Shown: positions 1-9,134 of the stretch, piece by piece
Layout of the letters: each line of letters begins with the position of its first letter
Numbering within the stretch: the first letter of the stretch is position 1
From: Aliamphritea ceti
GTDB taxonomy: Bacteria > Pseudomonadota > Gammaproteobacteria > Pseudomonadales > Balneatricaceae
NCBI RefSeq assembly: GCF_024347215.1
Contig: NZ_AP025282.1
Span: 1,240,001-1,304,000, forward strand
Reading direction: 5' to 3'
DNA length: 64,000 nt
Program-made: the position numbers and the translations under genes
The notes under the pieces: model-generated
The model's input: the letters and a program-made list of their open reading frames with translations, nothing else
Database searches by the model: none
What the model was told of the DNA's origin: nothing

Positions 1-1
1 A

Positions 2-748
2 GATCAGCAGTCCGGTGAACAATGGCAACGTTACCATTTGGCGAGTTCTGTTTTGAGGCAGGATGAGTCCCCGGTTGTTATGGATATCAGCAATTCCGTT
101 ATGGCCGCATTGGATGATGAGCCGACTTATACAATGAAACCTGGTGCTGACACTACAGCCGCCAGAACGATTGGTTGGCGAGAATATTTGCTGAAGCCGG
201 TTGCAAGTATGGCAATGGCAGCTTCTGTAACTGCTGTGGTTATTCTTGGCGCCCAGCAGTATAACGTCGGTACTGTTGAAGACGGTTTGGCTCAGAGTAC
301 GCCTAATACCGGCTTTATTCTGCCGAGCACAACGTCTACTTCGGATGTGTTGCCGGCACAGTTTGGCGATCGTACGGTTAACACTGCTGAAGGTGAGCCG
401 GATGTTATTCGTTTGAACCAAAGCCTGACTAAGTATATTAAGCAGCATGAAACACTGGTTGCTGCAGATGCTTCTTCCTGGCAGCCGAAGTGGGTACCAG
501 AAGGTTATTCTCCGGTGAAGAACGGACGTACTTCTACAGCTGAAGTTGCTGTGTTCTCAAACGGTAAGAACGCTTTTACCGTATGTGTTGAAGAGCTTAA
601 ACAGCAGGCTTCTCTGGAAGGCGTAACGCGGGTCGGTGATGTTGTTGCCGTCGGTAAAGCTCAGGATGACCGTTTCATCACTGTTGTGGGTGATGTACCT
701 TTAACTGTTGCGGATCGTATTGCGAATTCAGTTAAAGCAAAAGACTGA
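2..748 (+). CDS. rseA: Anti-sigma factor RseA/MucA with RseB-like C-terminal domain, 5' partial
   Basis: The frame is open from base 2, so the start lies left of the window; the visible part is 248 codons. It begins with the RseA signature W-Q-R-Y-H-L typical of the cytoplasmic domain that binds sigma-E/AlgU. One membrane segment follows at about bases 197-250, then a periplasmic linker. From about base 479 (WQPKWVPEGY) to the end (ITVVGDVPLTVADRIANSVK) the protein resembles the C-terminal domain of the lipid/LPS sensor RseB/MucB, not the short unstructured tail of ordinary RseA. rseC follows after 48 bases with no rseB between. The RseA identity is firm; the fusion is my reading of motif similarity and should be tested by profile search. 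Confidence 0.85.
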   Translation, partial: DQQSGEQWQRYHLASSVLRQDESPVVMDISNSVMAALDDEPTYTMKPGADTTAARTIGWREYLLKPVASMAMAASVTAVVILGAQQYNVGTVEDGLAQSTPNTGFILPSTTSTSDVLPAQFGDRTVNTAEGEPDVIRLNQSLTKYIKQHETLVAADASSWQPKWVPEGYSPVKNGRTSTAEVAVFSNGKNAFTVCVEELKQQASLEGVTRVGDVVAVGKAQDDRFITVVGDVPLTVADRIANSVKAKD

Positions 749-796
749 TCAGTTATACTACTGATCAATTAATTGTTGATTGAATAGATCCTGAAC

Positions 797-1240
797 ATGA
801 TTGAAGAAGTTGGCCGGGTTATCTCCGTTGAAAAAGATAACCTGGTAGTAGAAACGATTAAACAGAGCAGTTGCTCTACCTGTAGTGCGCAAAAAAATTG
901 TGGACAGAGCCTGTTGGCGAAGATAGGTGATGGTCGAAAATTACAAATTGCTGTCGATAACCCTGATCATCTTAAAGTTAAGTTGGATGATCAGGTTGTG
1001 CTGGGTGTCGAAGAAAGCACCTTTCTCAGCGCATCTTTACTGATTTATTTATTACCTTTAGTGGCAATGTTTGTGTTGGCTTTTGTTGCACAGACAGCTG
1101 CTCTCTCAGAACCTGTTGTTATTCTTAGTGCGCTGGCAGGATTGCTGGTGGGGTTTCTTGCGGTTCGGCTAATTGGCCGGCGCTTTGGCAAAAACTGTCG
1201 CTTCCAGCCTGTGTTATTACGCGTTGTTACTCATACTTAA
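797..1240 (+). CDS. rseC: SoxR-reducing/sigma-E regulator RseC (MucC)
   Basis: A 147-residue RseC/MucC family membrane protein. The N-terminal cytoplasmic part has the conserved cysteine cluster (CSTCSAQKNCG, about residues 26-36). Two hydrophobic segments lie near residues 78-97 and 105-124, followed by a basic tail. In other gammaproteobacteria RseC modulates sigma-E activity or works with the Rsx complex in reducing SoxR; which applies here cannot be told. It lies in the rseA-rseC-mucD operon, and its stop overlaps an in-frame upstream start option of mucD by one base. Confidence 0.92.
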   Translation: MIEEVGRVISVEKDNLVVETIKQSSCSTCSAQKNCGQSLLAKIGDGRKLQIAVDNPDHLKVKLDDQVVLGVEESTFLSASLLIYLLPLVAMFVLAFVAQTAALSEPVVILSALAGLLVGFLAVRLIGRRFGKNCRFQPVLLRVVTHT

Positions 1241-1263
1241 TGTCGATGATTCAAGGATCTCTT

Positions 1264-2670
1264 ATGAAATCATTACATAAGCTCGTCAGCTTTATAGTTC
1301 TGTTCATCATTATTACGCCGGCACAAGCGGCCTTACCTGAGTTCAGAGACTTAGTGAAAAAAGCCTCACCGGCAGTGGTGAACATTAGTACTACTCAGGT
1401 GCAATCACAGCGACAAAGTAATTTCCCTGAATTTGAAGGTCCAAACGGTGAGCAGATACCGGAAATATTCCGGCATTTTTTCCGTTTACCTCCGGGTAGT
1501 GAGGGTTCTCAGCCGCGTCGTCAGACTCCTCAGTCACTGGGATCGGGTTTTATTATCTCGGATGACGGCTACATTCTTACCAATCACCATGTGATTAAAG
1601 ATGCAGATGAAGTCATTGTGCGTCTTAATGACCGTCGTCAGTTAGATGCAATAGTGGTCGGCTCGGATGAACGCTCGGATGTCGCGTTACTTAAAATAGA
1701 TGCCAGCAATTTACCTACCGTGCCAATGGGGAACTCAGATAAAGCTGAAGTAGGTGAATGGGTATTAGCTATTGGTTCGCCGTTCGGCTTTGATTACTCG
1801 GTAACGGCAGGAATTATCAGTGCAACTGACCGTAGTTTGTCGAATGGAACCTATGTACCTTTTATTCAGACGGATGTAGCGATTAACCCAGGTAACTCCG
1901 GTGGTCCATTGTTTAATCTGGATGGCGAAGTTATAGGTATTAATTCACAGATTTATACCCGTTCAGGCGGTTTTATGGGGCTTTCATTTGCGATCCCAAT
2001 GAATGTTGCAATGGATGTGGTTGAGCAACTAAAAGCCAGTGGTGAAGTGCAGCGTGGCTGGTTGGGCGTTGTTATCCAGGAAGTAAGTCGTGATTTAGCT
2101 GAGTCATTTGGTCTGGATAAGCCTGAAGGCGCACTGGTTGCAAAAGTATTACCGGGAAGTCCTGCTGAAGCAGCAGGTCTTATGGAAGGGGATGTTATTT
2201 ATAGCTTTGATGGCATGCCCATCAACCGTTCCAGTGACTTGCCTCATCATGTTGGCAGAGTGAAGCCAAATTCTGATGCCGTGGTGAGTGTGATTCGCAA
2301 TGGTAGTCGTAAAAACATAGATGTCACAATTGGTGTGTTGGATGAAGGCGCTATGGTGATGAATACGGGTGCTCCAAAGAGTAATAAGCCTGCTGTAAAT
2401 CGTTTGAATATAGAAATTGGCGAACTGGATCAGCAAATTAAAGATCGCTGGAGTGTTACATCAGGCGTGATTGTGCGTCGGGTTGATGCCGGAGCAGGTG
2501 CTGATGCAGGCCTCTTGCCTGGTGATGTTATTACTATATTGAATGGTCAGCGAATTGACTCTGTTCGTCAGTTTGACGGGATCGTCTCAGGTTTACCGAT
2601 AGGAAAGGCAGTGCCAATGCGTATTGTGAGGCGGGGAAGTCCAATGTTTATTCCGCTTAAACTTAATTAA
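1264..2670 (+). CDS. mucD: Periplasmic serine protease MucD/DegP (HtrA family)
   Basis: A 468-residue Do-type protease/chaperone that degrades misfolded periplasmic proteins and limits sigma-E/AlgU activation. I chose the ATG at 1264 because AAGGA stands at the right distance before it and it opens a clean signal peptide (MKSLHK... ending PAQA). An in-frame ATG at 1240 overlaps the rseC stop but would put extra residues before the signal. The trypsin-like domain shows the triad His109 (TNHHV), Asp139 (SDVALL) and Ser212 (NPGNSGGP). Two PDZ domains follow, about residues 260-350 and 380-465. It is the last gene of the operon, followed by a terminator. Confidence 0.95.
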   Translation: MKSLHKLVSFIVLFIIITPAQAALPEFRDLVKKASPAVVNISTTQVQSQRQSNFPEFEGPNGEQIPEIFRHFFRLPPGSEGSQPRRQTPQSLGSGFIISDDGYILTNHHVIKDADEVIVRLNDRRQLDAIVVGSDERSDVALLKIDASNLPTVPMGNSDKAEVGEWVLAIGSPFGFDYSVTAGIISATDRSLSNGTYVPFIQTDVAINPGNSGGPLFNLDGEVIGINSQIYTRSGGFMGLSFAIPMNVAMDVVEQLKASGEVQRGWLGVVIQEVSRDLAESFGLDKPEGALVAKVLPGSPAEAAGLMEGDVIYSFDGMPINRSSDLPHHVGRVKPNSDAVVSVIRNGSRKNIDVTIGVLDEGAMVMNTGAPKSNKPAVNRLNIEIGELDQQIKDRWSVTSGVIVRRVDAGAGADAGLLPGDVITILNGQRIDSVRQFDGIVSGLPIGKAVPMRIVRRGSPMFIPLKLN

Positions 2671-2686
2671 ACCAGCGGTGATAAAG

Positions 2687-2713
2687 GAAGGGAGTGCGAC
2701 TCCCTTCTTTTTT
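2687..2713 (+). terminator. Rho-independent terminator after mucD
   Basis: A nine-base-pair stem (gaagggagt/actcccttc) with a three-base loop is followed by six T. It closes the rseA-rseC-mucD operon before lepA. Confidence 0.9.
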
Positions 2714-2866
2714 GTCAGTTACTTATATAACAGCCTGTTAACCGGGTTCTTTATCGATTGGTTTCAATGGCCGCGCAAAGTTAAATACGGTACACTTGGC
2801 CGCTTCTGATTTCGCGCCTGTTTGTAAGCAATCGCGCGCCCTATATCTTATGCTGGTGAATGCACG

Positions 2867-4666
2867 GTGAGTAAGCTCGATCATATTCGAAATTTTTCAA
2901 TTATTGCCCATATCGATCATGGTAAATCTACCCTGGCGGATCGTTTTATTCAGACCTGTGGAGGTCTGTCTGAACGTGAGATGGCAGCGCAGGTGCTTGA
3001 CTCAATGGATATTGAGCGTGAGCGCGGCATTACAATTAAGGCGCAAAGTGTCACGCTGAATTACACCGCGAAAAATGGTGAAACGTATCAGCTGAACTTT
3101 ATCGATACACCGGGTCATGTGGACTTCAGTTATGAAGTATCCCGTTCACTGGCTTCATGTGAAGGCGCATTACTCGTAGTTGATGCGGCGCAGGGTGTCG
3201 AAGCCCAGTCAGTAGCCAATTGCTATACCGCGCTGGAACAGGGGCTGGAAGTATTACCTGTCCTGAATAAAATGGATTTACCTCAGGCCGAACCTGATAG
3301 AGTTCGCCTGGAGATTGAAGAAGTTATCGGCATTGATGCGAGTAACGCAGTAGCTTGTAGCGCGAAGAGCGGGTTGGGTATTGATGATGTACTGGAAGCG
3401 TTGGTTGAAGCTATTCCTGCACCAGAAGGTAGTGTAGATGCACCGCTTCAGGCTTTGATTATCGACTCCTGGTTTGATAACTATCTTGGTGTTGTATCGC
3501 TGGTGCGAGTTAAACAAGGTGTACTTCGTAAGAAAGATAAGATTGTTATTAAGTCTACCGGTCAGGTACAAGGTGTTGACAGCGTAGGTATTTTTACGCC
3601 AAAACGGGTTGAGACTGGCGAACTGAAAGCAGGCGAAGTAGGTTTTGTTGTTGCTGGTATTAAAGACATTCACGGTGCGCCTGTGGGTGACACCATTACG
3701 CATTCAAAAACGCCTGAAGTAGAAAGTCTGCCGGGTTTCCAGAAGGTACAGCCGCAAGTTTATGCCGGTTTGTTCCCTACCAGTTCTGATGATTATGAAG
3801 ATTTCCGTGAAGCGCTGGATAAACTGACGCTGAACGACGCATCTTTATTCTTTGAGCCTGAATCATCTGATGCACTTGGCTTTGGTTTCCGTTGTGGTTT
3901 CCTGGGTATGCTGCATATGGAAATTATTCAGGAGCGCCTGGAGCGAGAATATAACCTTGATCTGGTTACTACTGCGCCGACAGTAGTTTACGAGTTGGAG
4001 CTGAATAATAAAGATATTATTCATATCGACAGTCCGTCCAAGTTACCTGATCTTGGCTCTGTTAATGAAATGCGTGAGCCTATCGTTGAAGCAAACATTC
4101 TGGTGCCACAAGACTATCTGGGTCAGGTCATTGGTTTGTGTGTCGATAAGCGTGGCGTTCAGAAACAAATGAATTTTGTCGGTAATCAGGTACAGATTAC
4201 TTACGAATTGCCAATGGCTGAAGTGGTACTGGATTTCTTCGATCGTTTGAAATCAGTTAGCCGTGGCTACGCATCCCTGGAATACAACTTCGTACGTTTT
4301 GAAGAAGCAAAACTGGTACGTTTGGATATTCTGATCAACGGTGAGAAGGTAGATGCTCTGTCCGTTATTCTTCACAAAGATAATGCCATGTACCGTGGCC
4401 GTATGTTGTGTGAAAAGATGAAAGAACTGATTCCGCGTCAGATGTTTGATGTTGCGATTCAGGCGGCTATTGGTGGCAAAATAATTTCCCGAACCAACGT
4501 TAAGGCGCTGCGTAAAAACGTAACCGCTAAGTGTTACGGTGGTGATGTTAGCCGGAAGAAGAAACTGCTGCAGAAGCAGAAAGAAGGTAAGAAACGAATG
4601 AAGCAGGTTGGTCGTGTTGAGATTCCTCAGGACGCATTCCTGGCGGTATTAAAAGTAGATAACTAG
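2867..4666 (+). CDS. lepA: Elongation factor 4 (LepA), ribosomal GTPase
   Basis: A 599-residue translational GTPase, the usual LepA length. The G domain opens the protein: P-loop AHIDHGKST (about residues 14-22), switch II DTPGHVDF, NKMD and the SAK motif. The C-terminal LepA-specific domain ends with the basic segment SRKKKLLQKQKEGKKRMKQVG. LepA acts on stalled or mistranslocated ribosomes and affects initiation. The start is GTG; the initial MSKLDHIRNFSIIAHIDHG fits the family. lepB follows after eight bases, so the two are cotranscribed as in most proteobacteria. Confidence 0.97.
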   Translation: MSKLDHIRNFSIIAHIDHGKSTLADRFIQTCGGLSEREMAAQVLDSMDIERERGITIKAQSVTLNYTAKNGETYQLNFIDTPGHVDFSYEVSRSLASCEGALLVVDAAQGVEAQSVANCYTALEQGLEVLPVLNKMDLPQAEPDRVRLEIEEVIGIDASNAVACSAKSGLGIDDVLEALVEAIPAPEGSVDAPLQALIIDSWFDNYLGVVSLVRVKQGVLRKKDKIVIKSTGQVQGVDSVGIFTPKRVETGELKAGEVGFVVAGIKDIHGAPVGDTITHSKTPEVESLPGFQKVQPQVYAGLFPTSSDDYEDFREALDKLTLNDASLFFEPESSDALGFGFRCGFLGMLHMEIIQERLEREYNLDLVTTAPTVVYELELNNKDIIHIDSPSKLPDLGSVNEMREPIVEANILVPQDYLGQVIGLCVDKRGVQKQMNFVGNQVQITYELPMAEVVLDFFDRLKSVSRGYASLEYNFVRFEEAKLVRLDILINGEKVDALSVILHKDNAMYRGRMLCEKMKELIPRQMFDVAIQAAIGGKIISRTNVKALRKNVTAKCYGGDVSRKKKLLQKQKEGKKRMKQVGRVEIPQDAFLAVLKVDN

Positions 4667-4674
4667 GAATAAGC

Positions 4675-5502
4675 ATGGACTTTGATTTTGCACTGGTGCT
4701 GGTATCGCTAACCTTTCTTGCTTTGCTGGGCTGGGTATATGACCGGGTAAAGCTGTCTGCGAACCGCCGTCAGAGGATAGCCGTTGCAGCGACCCAGGCA
4801 GAAGAGAATGGCTTAACGCTTTCAGATGATATGCTGGATGGTCTGAATAAAGAAAATCCGCTGATTGATACTGCCCGTTCATTATTTCCGGTGTTATTTG
4901 TCGTTTTGATTTTACGGTCTTTTCTGGTTGAACCGTTCCAGATTCCATCCGGATCAATGTTGCCTACTTTGAAAATTGGTGACTTTATCCTGGTGAATAA
5001 ATGGGAATACGGTTTCCGTTTACCGGTTCTGGGCACTAAAGTTATTCCTGTTGGGGATCCTCAGCGTGGCGATGTAGTGGTGTTTAAATACCCGAAACAG
5101 CCTACCGTTAATTACATTAAACGTGTTGTCGGTTTGCCTGGCGACCACATTGAGTATGTCAACAAAGTGCTATACGTTAATGGCGAGGCTCAGAAGTTAG
5201 ATGTGTTAGCTCAGATACCGCCTGCAAGGCCAACAAGAGAGCTGATGACGGAGCAGTTAGGTACAGTTAAACATGAGATTTATCGTGACTTGTTACCTTC
5301 TCCGCAACCTCGTCAAACCGAATGGGATGTACCGGAAGGGCATTACTTCATGGTTGGGGATAACCGCGACAACAGTAACGACAGCCGTTACTGGGGCTTT
5401 GTTCCTGATGAGTTGTTGGTGGGTAAAGCGTTTTCGGTGTGGATGCACTGGAACTCTTTCTTCTCCATACCAAGTTTTGGCGATGCCAGGATGATTAAGT
5501 AA
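4675..5502 (+). CDS. lepB: Signal peptidase I (LepB)
   Basis: A 275-residue inner-membrane protease that removes signal peptides from Sec- and Tat-exported proteins. An N-terminal membrane segment (about residues 4-21) and a second one (about 70-83) anchor a periplasmic catalytic domain. The Ser/Lys dyad is visible as Ser94 in PSGSMLPT and Lys149 in YIKRVVGLPGD. The C-terminal box GDNRDNSNDSRYWG is intact. It sits directly after lepA and before a DUF4845 gene and rnc, the classical arrangement. Confidence 0.97.
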   Translation: MDFDFALVLVSLTFLALLGWVYDRVKLSANRRQRIAVAATQAEENGLTLSDDMLDGLNKENPLIDTARSLFPVLFVVLILRSFLVEPFQIPSGSMLPTLKIGDFILVNKWEYGFRLPVLGTKVIPVGDPQRGDVVVFKYPKQPTVNYIKRVVGLPGDHIEYVNKVLYVNGEAQKLDVLAQIPPARPTRELMTEQLGTVKHEIYRDLLPSPQPRQTEWDVPEGHYFMVGDNRDNSNDSRYWGFVPDELLVGKAFSVWMHWNSFFSIPSFGDARMIK

Positions 5503-5521
5503 CCTCAGAGAGGTCTGCAAT

Positions 5522-5890
5522 ATGAGACGACAACAGCGTGGAGCATCTTTTTTTTCCACAATGATGATTTTGATGGTGATCGGTATTTTTGCTGCGGTGG
5601 GCCTGAAGCTTTATCCGGTATATTTTGATCACTATCTTATTAATTCTACTGTTGTTGAGCTGACTGAAAATAAGTCAGATATTGCTAAATCGAATCGTGA
5701 GATTCGAATTTTGTTGTCTAAGCGTTTTCGTATTAACCAGGTTAAGTTGCCTTCTGAAGAAGCGCTTAAACTGGAGCGGGACGCTGGTGTATTAACTATT
5801 ACACTGAATTACCAGGTCGAAGTGCCAATGTTTTATAATGTTGCTGCTTTGGTAAAGTTTGATGAGAAGTATGAAGTGATTCCCCGTTGA
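5522..5890 (+). CDS. DUF4845 small membrane protein
   Basis: A 122-residue protein with one N-terminal membrane segment (about residues 10-30, FFSTMMILMVIGIFAAVGLK) and a small soluble domain outside or at the membrane. The family (DUF4845) is regularly found between lepB and rnc in gammaproteobacteria and has no established function. The basic start MRRQQRG and hydrophobic stretch look pilin-like, but I see no prepilin peptidase site I would trust. Its stop overlaps the rnc start by three bases, which suggests translational coupling. Confidence 0.85.
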   Translation: MRRQQRGASFFSTMMILMVIGIFAAVGLKLYPVYFDHYLINSTVVELTENKSDIAKSNREIRILLSKRFRINQVKLPSEEALKLERDAGVLTITLNYQVEVPMFYNVAALVKFDEKYEVIPR

Positions 5891-6573
5891 TTATTAAGTC
5901 TGTCACTGAGTTAGCCCGTAAGCTTGATTACACTTTTAAAGATGAAAGTCTGGCAGAGCTGGCCGTAACCCACCGTAGCCATGGAAAGCGCAATAATGAG
6001 CGTTTGGAATTTCTTGGCGATTCTATTCTGAATTTCGTAATTGCTGAGGCGCTGTTTAGGCGCTTTCCTGAAGCAAAGGAAGGTCAGCTTAGCCGTCTTC
6101 GTGCGCAACTTGTTAAAGGCGAAACCCTTGCGGAAATTGCCCGTGAAATGAAGCTTGGAGATTATCTCAAGCTCGGCTCGGGTGAACTGAAAAGTGGTGG
6201 TTTCAGGCGCGATTCAATATTGGCGGATGCGGTTGAAGCTATTATCGGTGCGATTTATTTAGACAGCGATATGGAAGTCTGCCGCGGCTATGTACTTGAT
6301 TGGTACAAAGCGCGTCTTGAGCAAACCAATTTACAGAATACCCAGAAAGATTCTAAAACCCGTTTGCAGGAGTTTTTACAGTCCCGCCGGGTTGCTTTAC
6401 CTGAATATGAACTGATGTCAGTTGAAGGTGAGGCGCATCAGCAGACTTTTTATATTCGCTGTACTGTGAGTTTACTGGAGAAGCCAACCGAAGGTGTTGG
6501 TAACAGTCGTCGTCAGGCTGAACAAGAAGCAGCACGTCAGGCGCTGATAGAACTGAAGGTAGATGTAGCATGA
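5887..6573 (+). CDS. rnc: Ribonuclease III
   Basis: A 228-residue double-stranded RNA endonuclease that processes rRNA precursors and many mRNAs. The catalytic signature NERLEFLGDS lies at residues 37-46 and the second acidic patch near DAVEAIIGA. A double-stranded RNA-binding domain fills about residues 155-225. The start appears to be TTG at 5887 overlapping the DUF4845 stop (TTGA); no ATG or GTG nearby would keep the conserved LARKLDYTFKD N-terminus. Its stop overlaps the era start by four bases (ATGA). Confidence 0.95.
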   Translation: MIIKSVTELARKLDYTFKDESLAELAVTHRSHGKRNNERLEFLGDSILNFVIAEALFRRFPEAKEGQLSRLRAQLVKGETLAEIAREMKLGDYLKLGSGELKSGGFRRDSILADAVEAIIGAIYLDSDMEVCRGYVLDWYKARLEQTNLQNTQKDSKTRLQEFLQSRRVALPEYELMSVEGEAHQQTFYIRCTVSLLEKPTEGVGNSRRQAEQEAARQALIELKVDVA

Positions 6574-7505
6574 GTCGTGATTTGAGTTATATGCTGGCTG
6601 AGCCGAATGATAATCAGCACTGCGGTTTTGTGGCCATTGTTGGTCGGCCCAATGTCGGTAAATCTACCCTGCTAAATTATATTCTTGGTCAGAAGTTAAG
6701 TATTACTTCCCGGAAACCACAGACGACCCGTCATCAGATTTCAGGTATCAAGACTGAAGGTGATATTCAGGTTGTCTATGTAGATACACCGGGCTTACAT
6801 AAAGATCAGGATAAAGCGATTAATCGCTATATGAATAAAGCCGCGAGTTCAGCATTGAGAGATGTGGACGCGGTTATCTTTATTATTGACCGTACTGCCT
6901 GGACAGAAGAAGATCAGATTGTATTTGATAAGGTTCAGGGGGCGAAGTGTCCGGTTATTCTGGCTGTGAATAAGATTGATCAGCTGGAAGATAAAGAGTC
7001 TTTATTACCGCATCTGGCTGTGTTGTCAGAAAAGATGGATTTCCACGAAATTATTCCAATTTCTGCAGAAAAAGGCACGAACGTTGACCGTCTTGAGTCG
7101 GCGATTAATGCTCAGATGCCTAAGAGTATGCACTTTTATCCAGAAGATCAGATTACTGACCGTAGTTCGCGCTTTTTAGCGGCGGAGTTAGTGCGTGAAA
7201 AACTGATGCGAAATCTGGGTGATGAAGTGCCTTATGGTACGACAGTTGAAATTGAAGAGTTTGGTAGAAATGAACGCGGCATACTCAACATTCATGCCCT
7301 GATTCTGGTTGAGCGGGAAGGTCAGAAGCGTATCGTTATTGGCGATAAGGGCGCCAAGATTAAAGGTATTGGCCGGGATGCCCGTATTGATATGGAAGAC
7401 ATGTTTGAAACTAAGGTTATGTTAAACCTTTGGGTCAAAGTACGCTCTAACTGGTCTGATGATGAGCGCGCCTTGCGCAGTCTTGGTTATAACGATCTGG
7501 ACTGA
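6570..7505 (+). CDS. era: GTPase Era
   Basis: A 311-residue GTPase that binds the 3' end of 16S rRNA during 30S assembly. The GTPase domain shows P-loop GRPNVGKST (about residues 26-34), DTPGL and NKID. The C-terminal KH domain contains the RNA-binding segment VIGDKGAKIKGIGRDAR. It overlaps rnc by four bases, as in many gammaproteobacteria, so RNase III, Era and RecO are probably made from one message. About ten residues precede the usual N-terminus, a common variation. Confidence 0.97.
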   Translation: MSRDLSYMLAEPNDNQHCGFVAIVGRPNVGKSTLLNYILGQKLSITSRKPQTTRHQISGIKTEGDIQVVYVDTPGLHKDQDKAINRYMNKAASSALRDVDAVIFIIDRTAWTEEDQIVFDKVQGAKCPVILAVNKIDQLEDKESLLPHLAVLSEKMDFHEIIPISAEKGTNVDRLESAINAQMPKSMHFYPEDQITDRSSRFLAAELVREKLMRNLGDEVPYGTTVEIEEFGRNERGILNIHALILVEREGQKRIVIGDKGAKIKGIGRDARIDMEDMFETKVMLNLWVKVRSNWSDDERALRSLGYNDLD

Positions 7506-7531
7506 TCTGAATATCTGGCTGGCGGCTTAAC

Positions 7532-8218
7532 ATGGCTTTTCAGATTGATGCACAAGCTGCTTACGTTTTACATAGCAGACCTTATCGGGATACCAGTGCG
7601 CTGGTAGACTTCTTTACCTTGGAGCAGGGTAAAGTGAGTGCTGTTGTAAAAGGCGCGCGTAATGCGAAGTCTAAATTTCGTGCGGTACTGCAGCCTTTTA
7701 CGCCGTTACAGATAAGTTGGCGTGGAAGGCAGGATCTGAAAACTCTGGTCAGTGCTGAAGCCGTTGCCGCACCGATATTTCTTACCGGATCTTCACTTTT
7801 ATGTGGCCTCTATGTTAATGAGTTACTTGAGAGGTTGCTGCAGAATATTAATCCTCATCCCAAACTCTATGTGTATTATCAGTATGTTCTGAATGAGTTA
7901 TTGTCCGGGGAGGATATCGAGGTCGCTCTGCGGGTTTTTGAACGTCAGCTCCTGCAACAACTTGGCTATGATTTCGACTTTTCCCGGTGCTTACCTGAGC
8001 GTCATTATTGTTTTCATCCTGAACAGGGCTTTTATCAGACCAGCCCGATGAATCGTGCTGCATTTCCGTCTGAATTACTGCAGGCAATGTCCGGGGAAGA
8101 GTATAGTCAGGCAGATGTGCGTAGAACCGCTAAGCGATTAATGCGTCAGGTGTTTGATCATTTACTCGGACATCAGCGTTTACGCAGCCGTGAGTTATTC
8201 ACTAAAATAAATACTTAG
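7532..8218 (+). CDS. recO: DNA repair protein RecO
   Basis: A 228-residue RecO, which with RecR loads RecA onto SSB-coated DNA during gap repair. The N-terminal OB fold begins AYVLHSRPYRDTSALVDFFT and continues through GKVSAVVKGARNAKS; the helical C-terminal part follows. Only one cysteine is seen in the region where some RecO proteins carry a four-cysteine zinc site (RCLPERHYCFHP holds two), so this is a zinc-less type like that of E. coli. It follows era at 26 bases and ends the rnc-era-recO group. Confidence 0.95.
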   Translation: MAFQIDAQAAYVLHSRPYRDTSALVDFFTLEQGKVSAVVKGARNAKSKFRAVLQPFTPLQISWRGRQDLKTLVSAEAVAAPIFLTGSSLLCGLYVNELLERLLQNINPHPKLYVYYQYVLNELLSGEDIEVALRVFERQLLQQLGYDFDFSRCLPERHYCFHPEQGFYQTSPMNRAAFPSELLQAMSGEEYSQADVRRTAKRLMRQVFDHLLGHQRLRSRELFTKINT

Positions 8219-8345
8219 GTTGTCAGAAATTATTAGTAACTAAGGTAACGACTTAATTTGTTCTTGAGTAGTTTCGTTTAGTACTTACTTATATTTTGTT
8301 TTTATTTGGCCGGCTCAACAGAGCGCGGTGTATTAGGGGATTACA

Positions 8346-9125
8346 GTGATCGAACCGAAACGCTTACTTCTTGGGGTTAATATTGACCATATCGCGACCT
8401 TACGACAGGCGCGTGGTACACGTTACCCTGATCCGGTACAGGCAGCTGCGATGGCAGAAGAAGCTGGTGCTGATGGTATTACCGTTCATTTGCGTGAAGA
8501 CCGTCGGCATATTCAGGACCGGGATATCTATCTGTTAGCTGAAACGCTGCAGACCCGTATGAATTTCGAGATGGCGGTTACAGATGAAATGTTGTCCATT
8601 GCGGAAAAAGTAAAGCCATCCCATGCCTGTCTGGTGCCTGAAAAGCGTGAAGAATTAACCACTGAAGGTGGTCTTGATGTTGTCGGTCAGGAAGCTAAAG
8701 TAAAAGCTGCCTGTAACCGTCTGGCTGCTGCTGGTGTAGAAGCCTCATTGTTTATAGATCCGGATAATGCACAAATTGATGCGACAATTCGCTGCGGTGC
8801 GCCAGTGATCGAATTACACACGGGGGCATACGCGGATGCTGAAACTGCAGAAGAGCAAGCGGCAGAGCTTAGCCGTATTCGTGAAGCGGCCAGTTATGCG
8901 TATCGTAAAGGTTTAATTGTTAATGCGGGCCATGGTCTGCATTACCATAATGTCGAGCAGATTGCCGAAATCCCTGAACTTGCAGAGCTAAATATTGGGC
9001 ATGGCATCATTGCCAGAGCAGTGTTTGTTGGTCTGAAAGAAGCGGTTTCTGAAATGCGTGATTTATTACGGGTCACACAAGCGCGTATCCAGCCACAGCG
9101 TGATGCGTTGCAGTCTGGTAAGTAA
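8346..9125 (+). CDS. pdxJ: Pyridoxine 5'-phosphate synthase
   Basis: A 259-residue TIM-barrel enzyme that condenses 1-deoxyxylulose 5-phosphate with 3-amino-2-oxopropyl phosphate to make pyridoxine 5'-phosphate, the last ring-forming step of DXP-dependent vitamin B6 synthesis. Family motifs include GVNIDHIATLRQARGT at the N-terminus, HLREDRRHI and NAGHGLHYHN. The start is GTG with AGGGGA upstream. The 127 bases before it separate it from recO and may carry its own promoter. acpS follows after nine bases. Confidence 0.97.
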   Translation: MIEPKRLLLGVNIDHIATLRQARGTRYPDPVQAAAMAEEAGADGITVHLREDRRHIQDRDIYLLAETLQTRMNFEMAVTDEMLSIAEKVKPSHACLVPEKREELTTEGGLDVVGQEAKVKAACNRLAAAGVEASLFIDPDNAQIDATIRCGAPVIELHTGAYADAETAEEQAAELSRIREAASYAYRKGLIVNAGHGLHYHNVEQIAEIPELAELNIGHGIIARAVFVGLKEAVSEMRDLLRVTQARIQPQRDALQSGK

Positions 9126-9134
9126 GCGGCTGTT

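Noticed and set aside
3278..3703. 141-codon open frame antisense to lepA
   Set aside because: Shadow of lepA; no ribosome site or recognisable domain.
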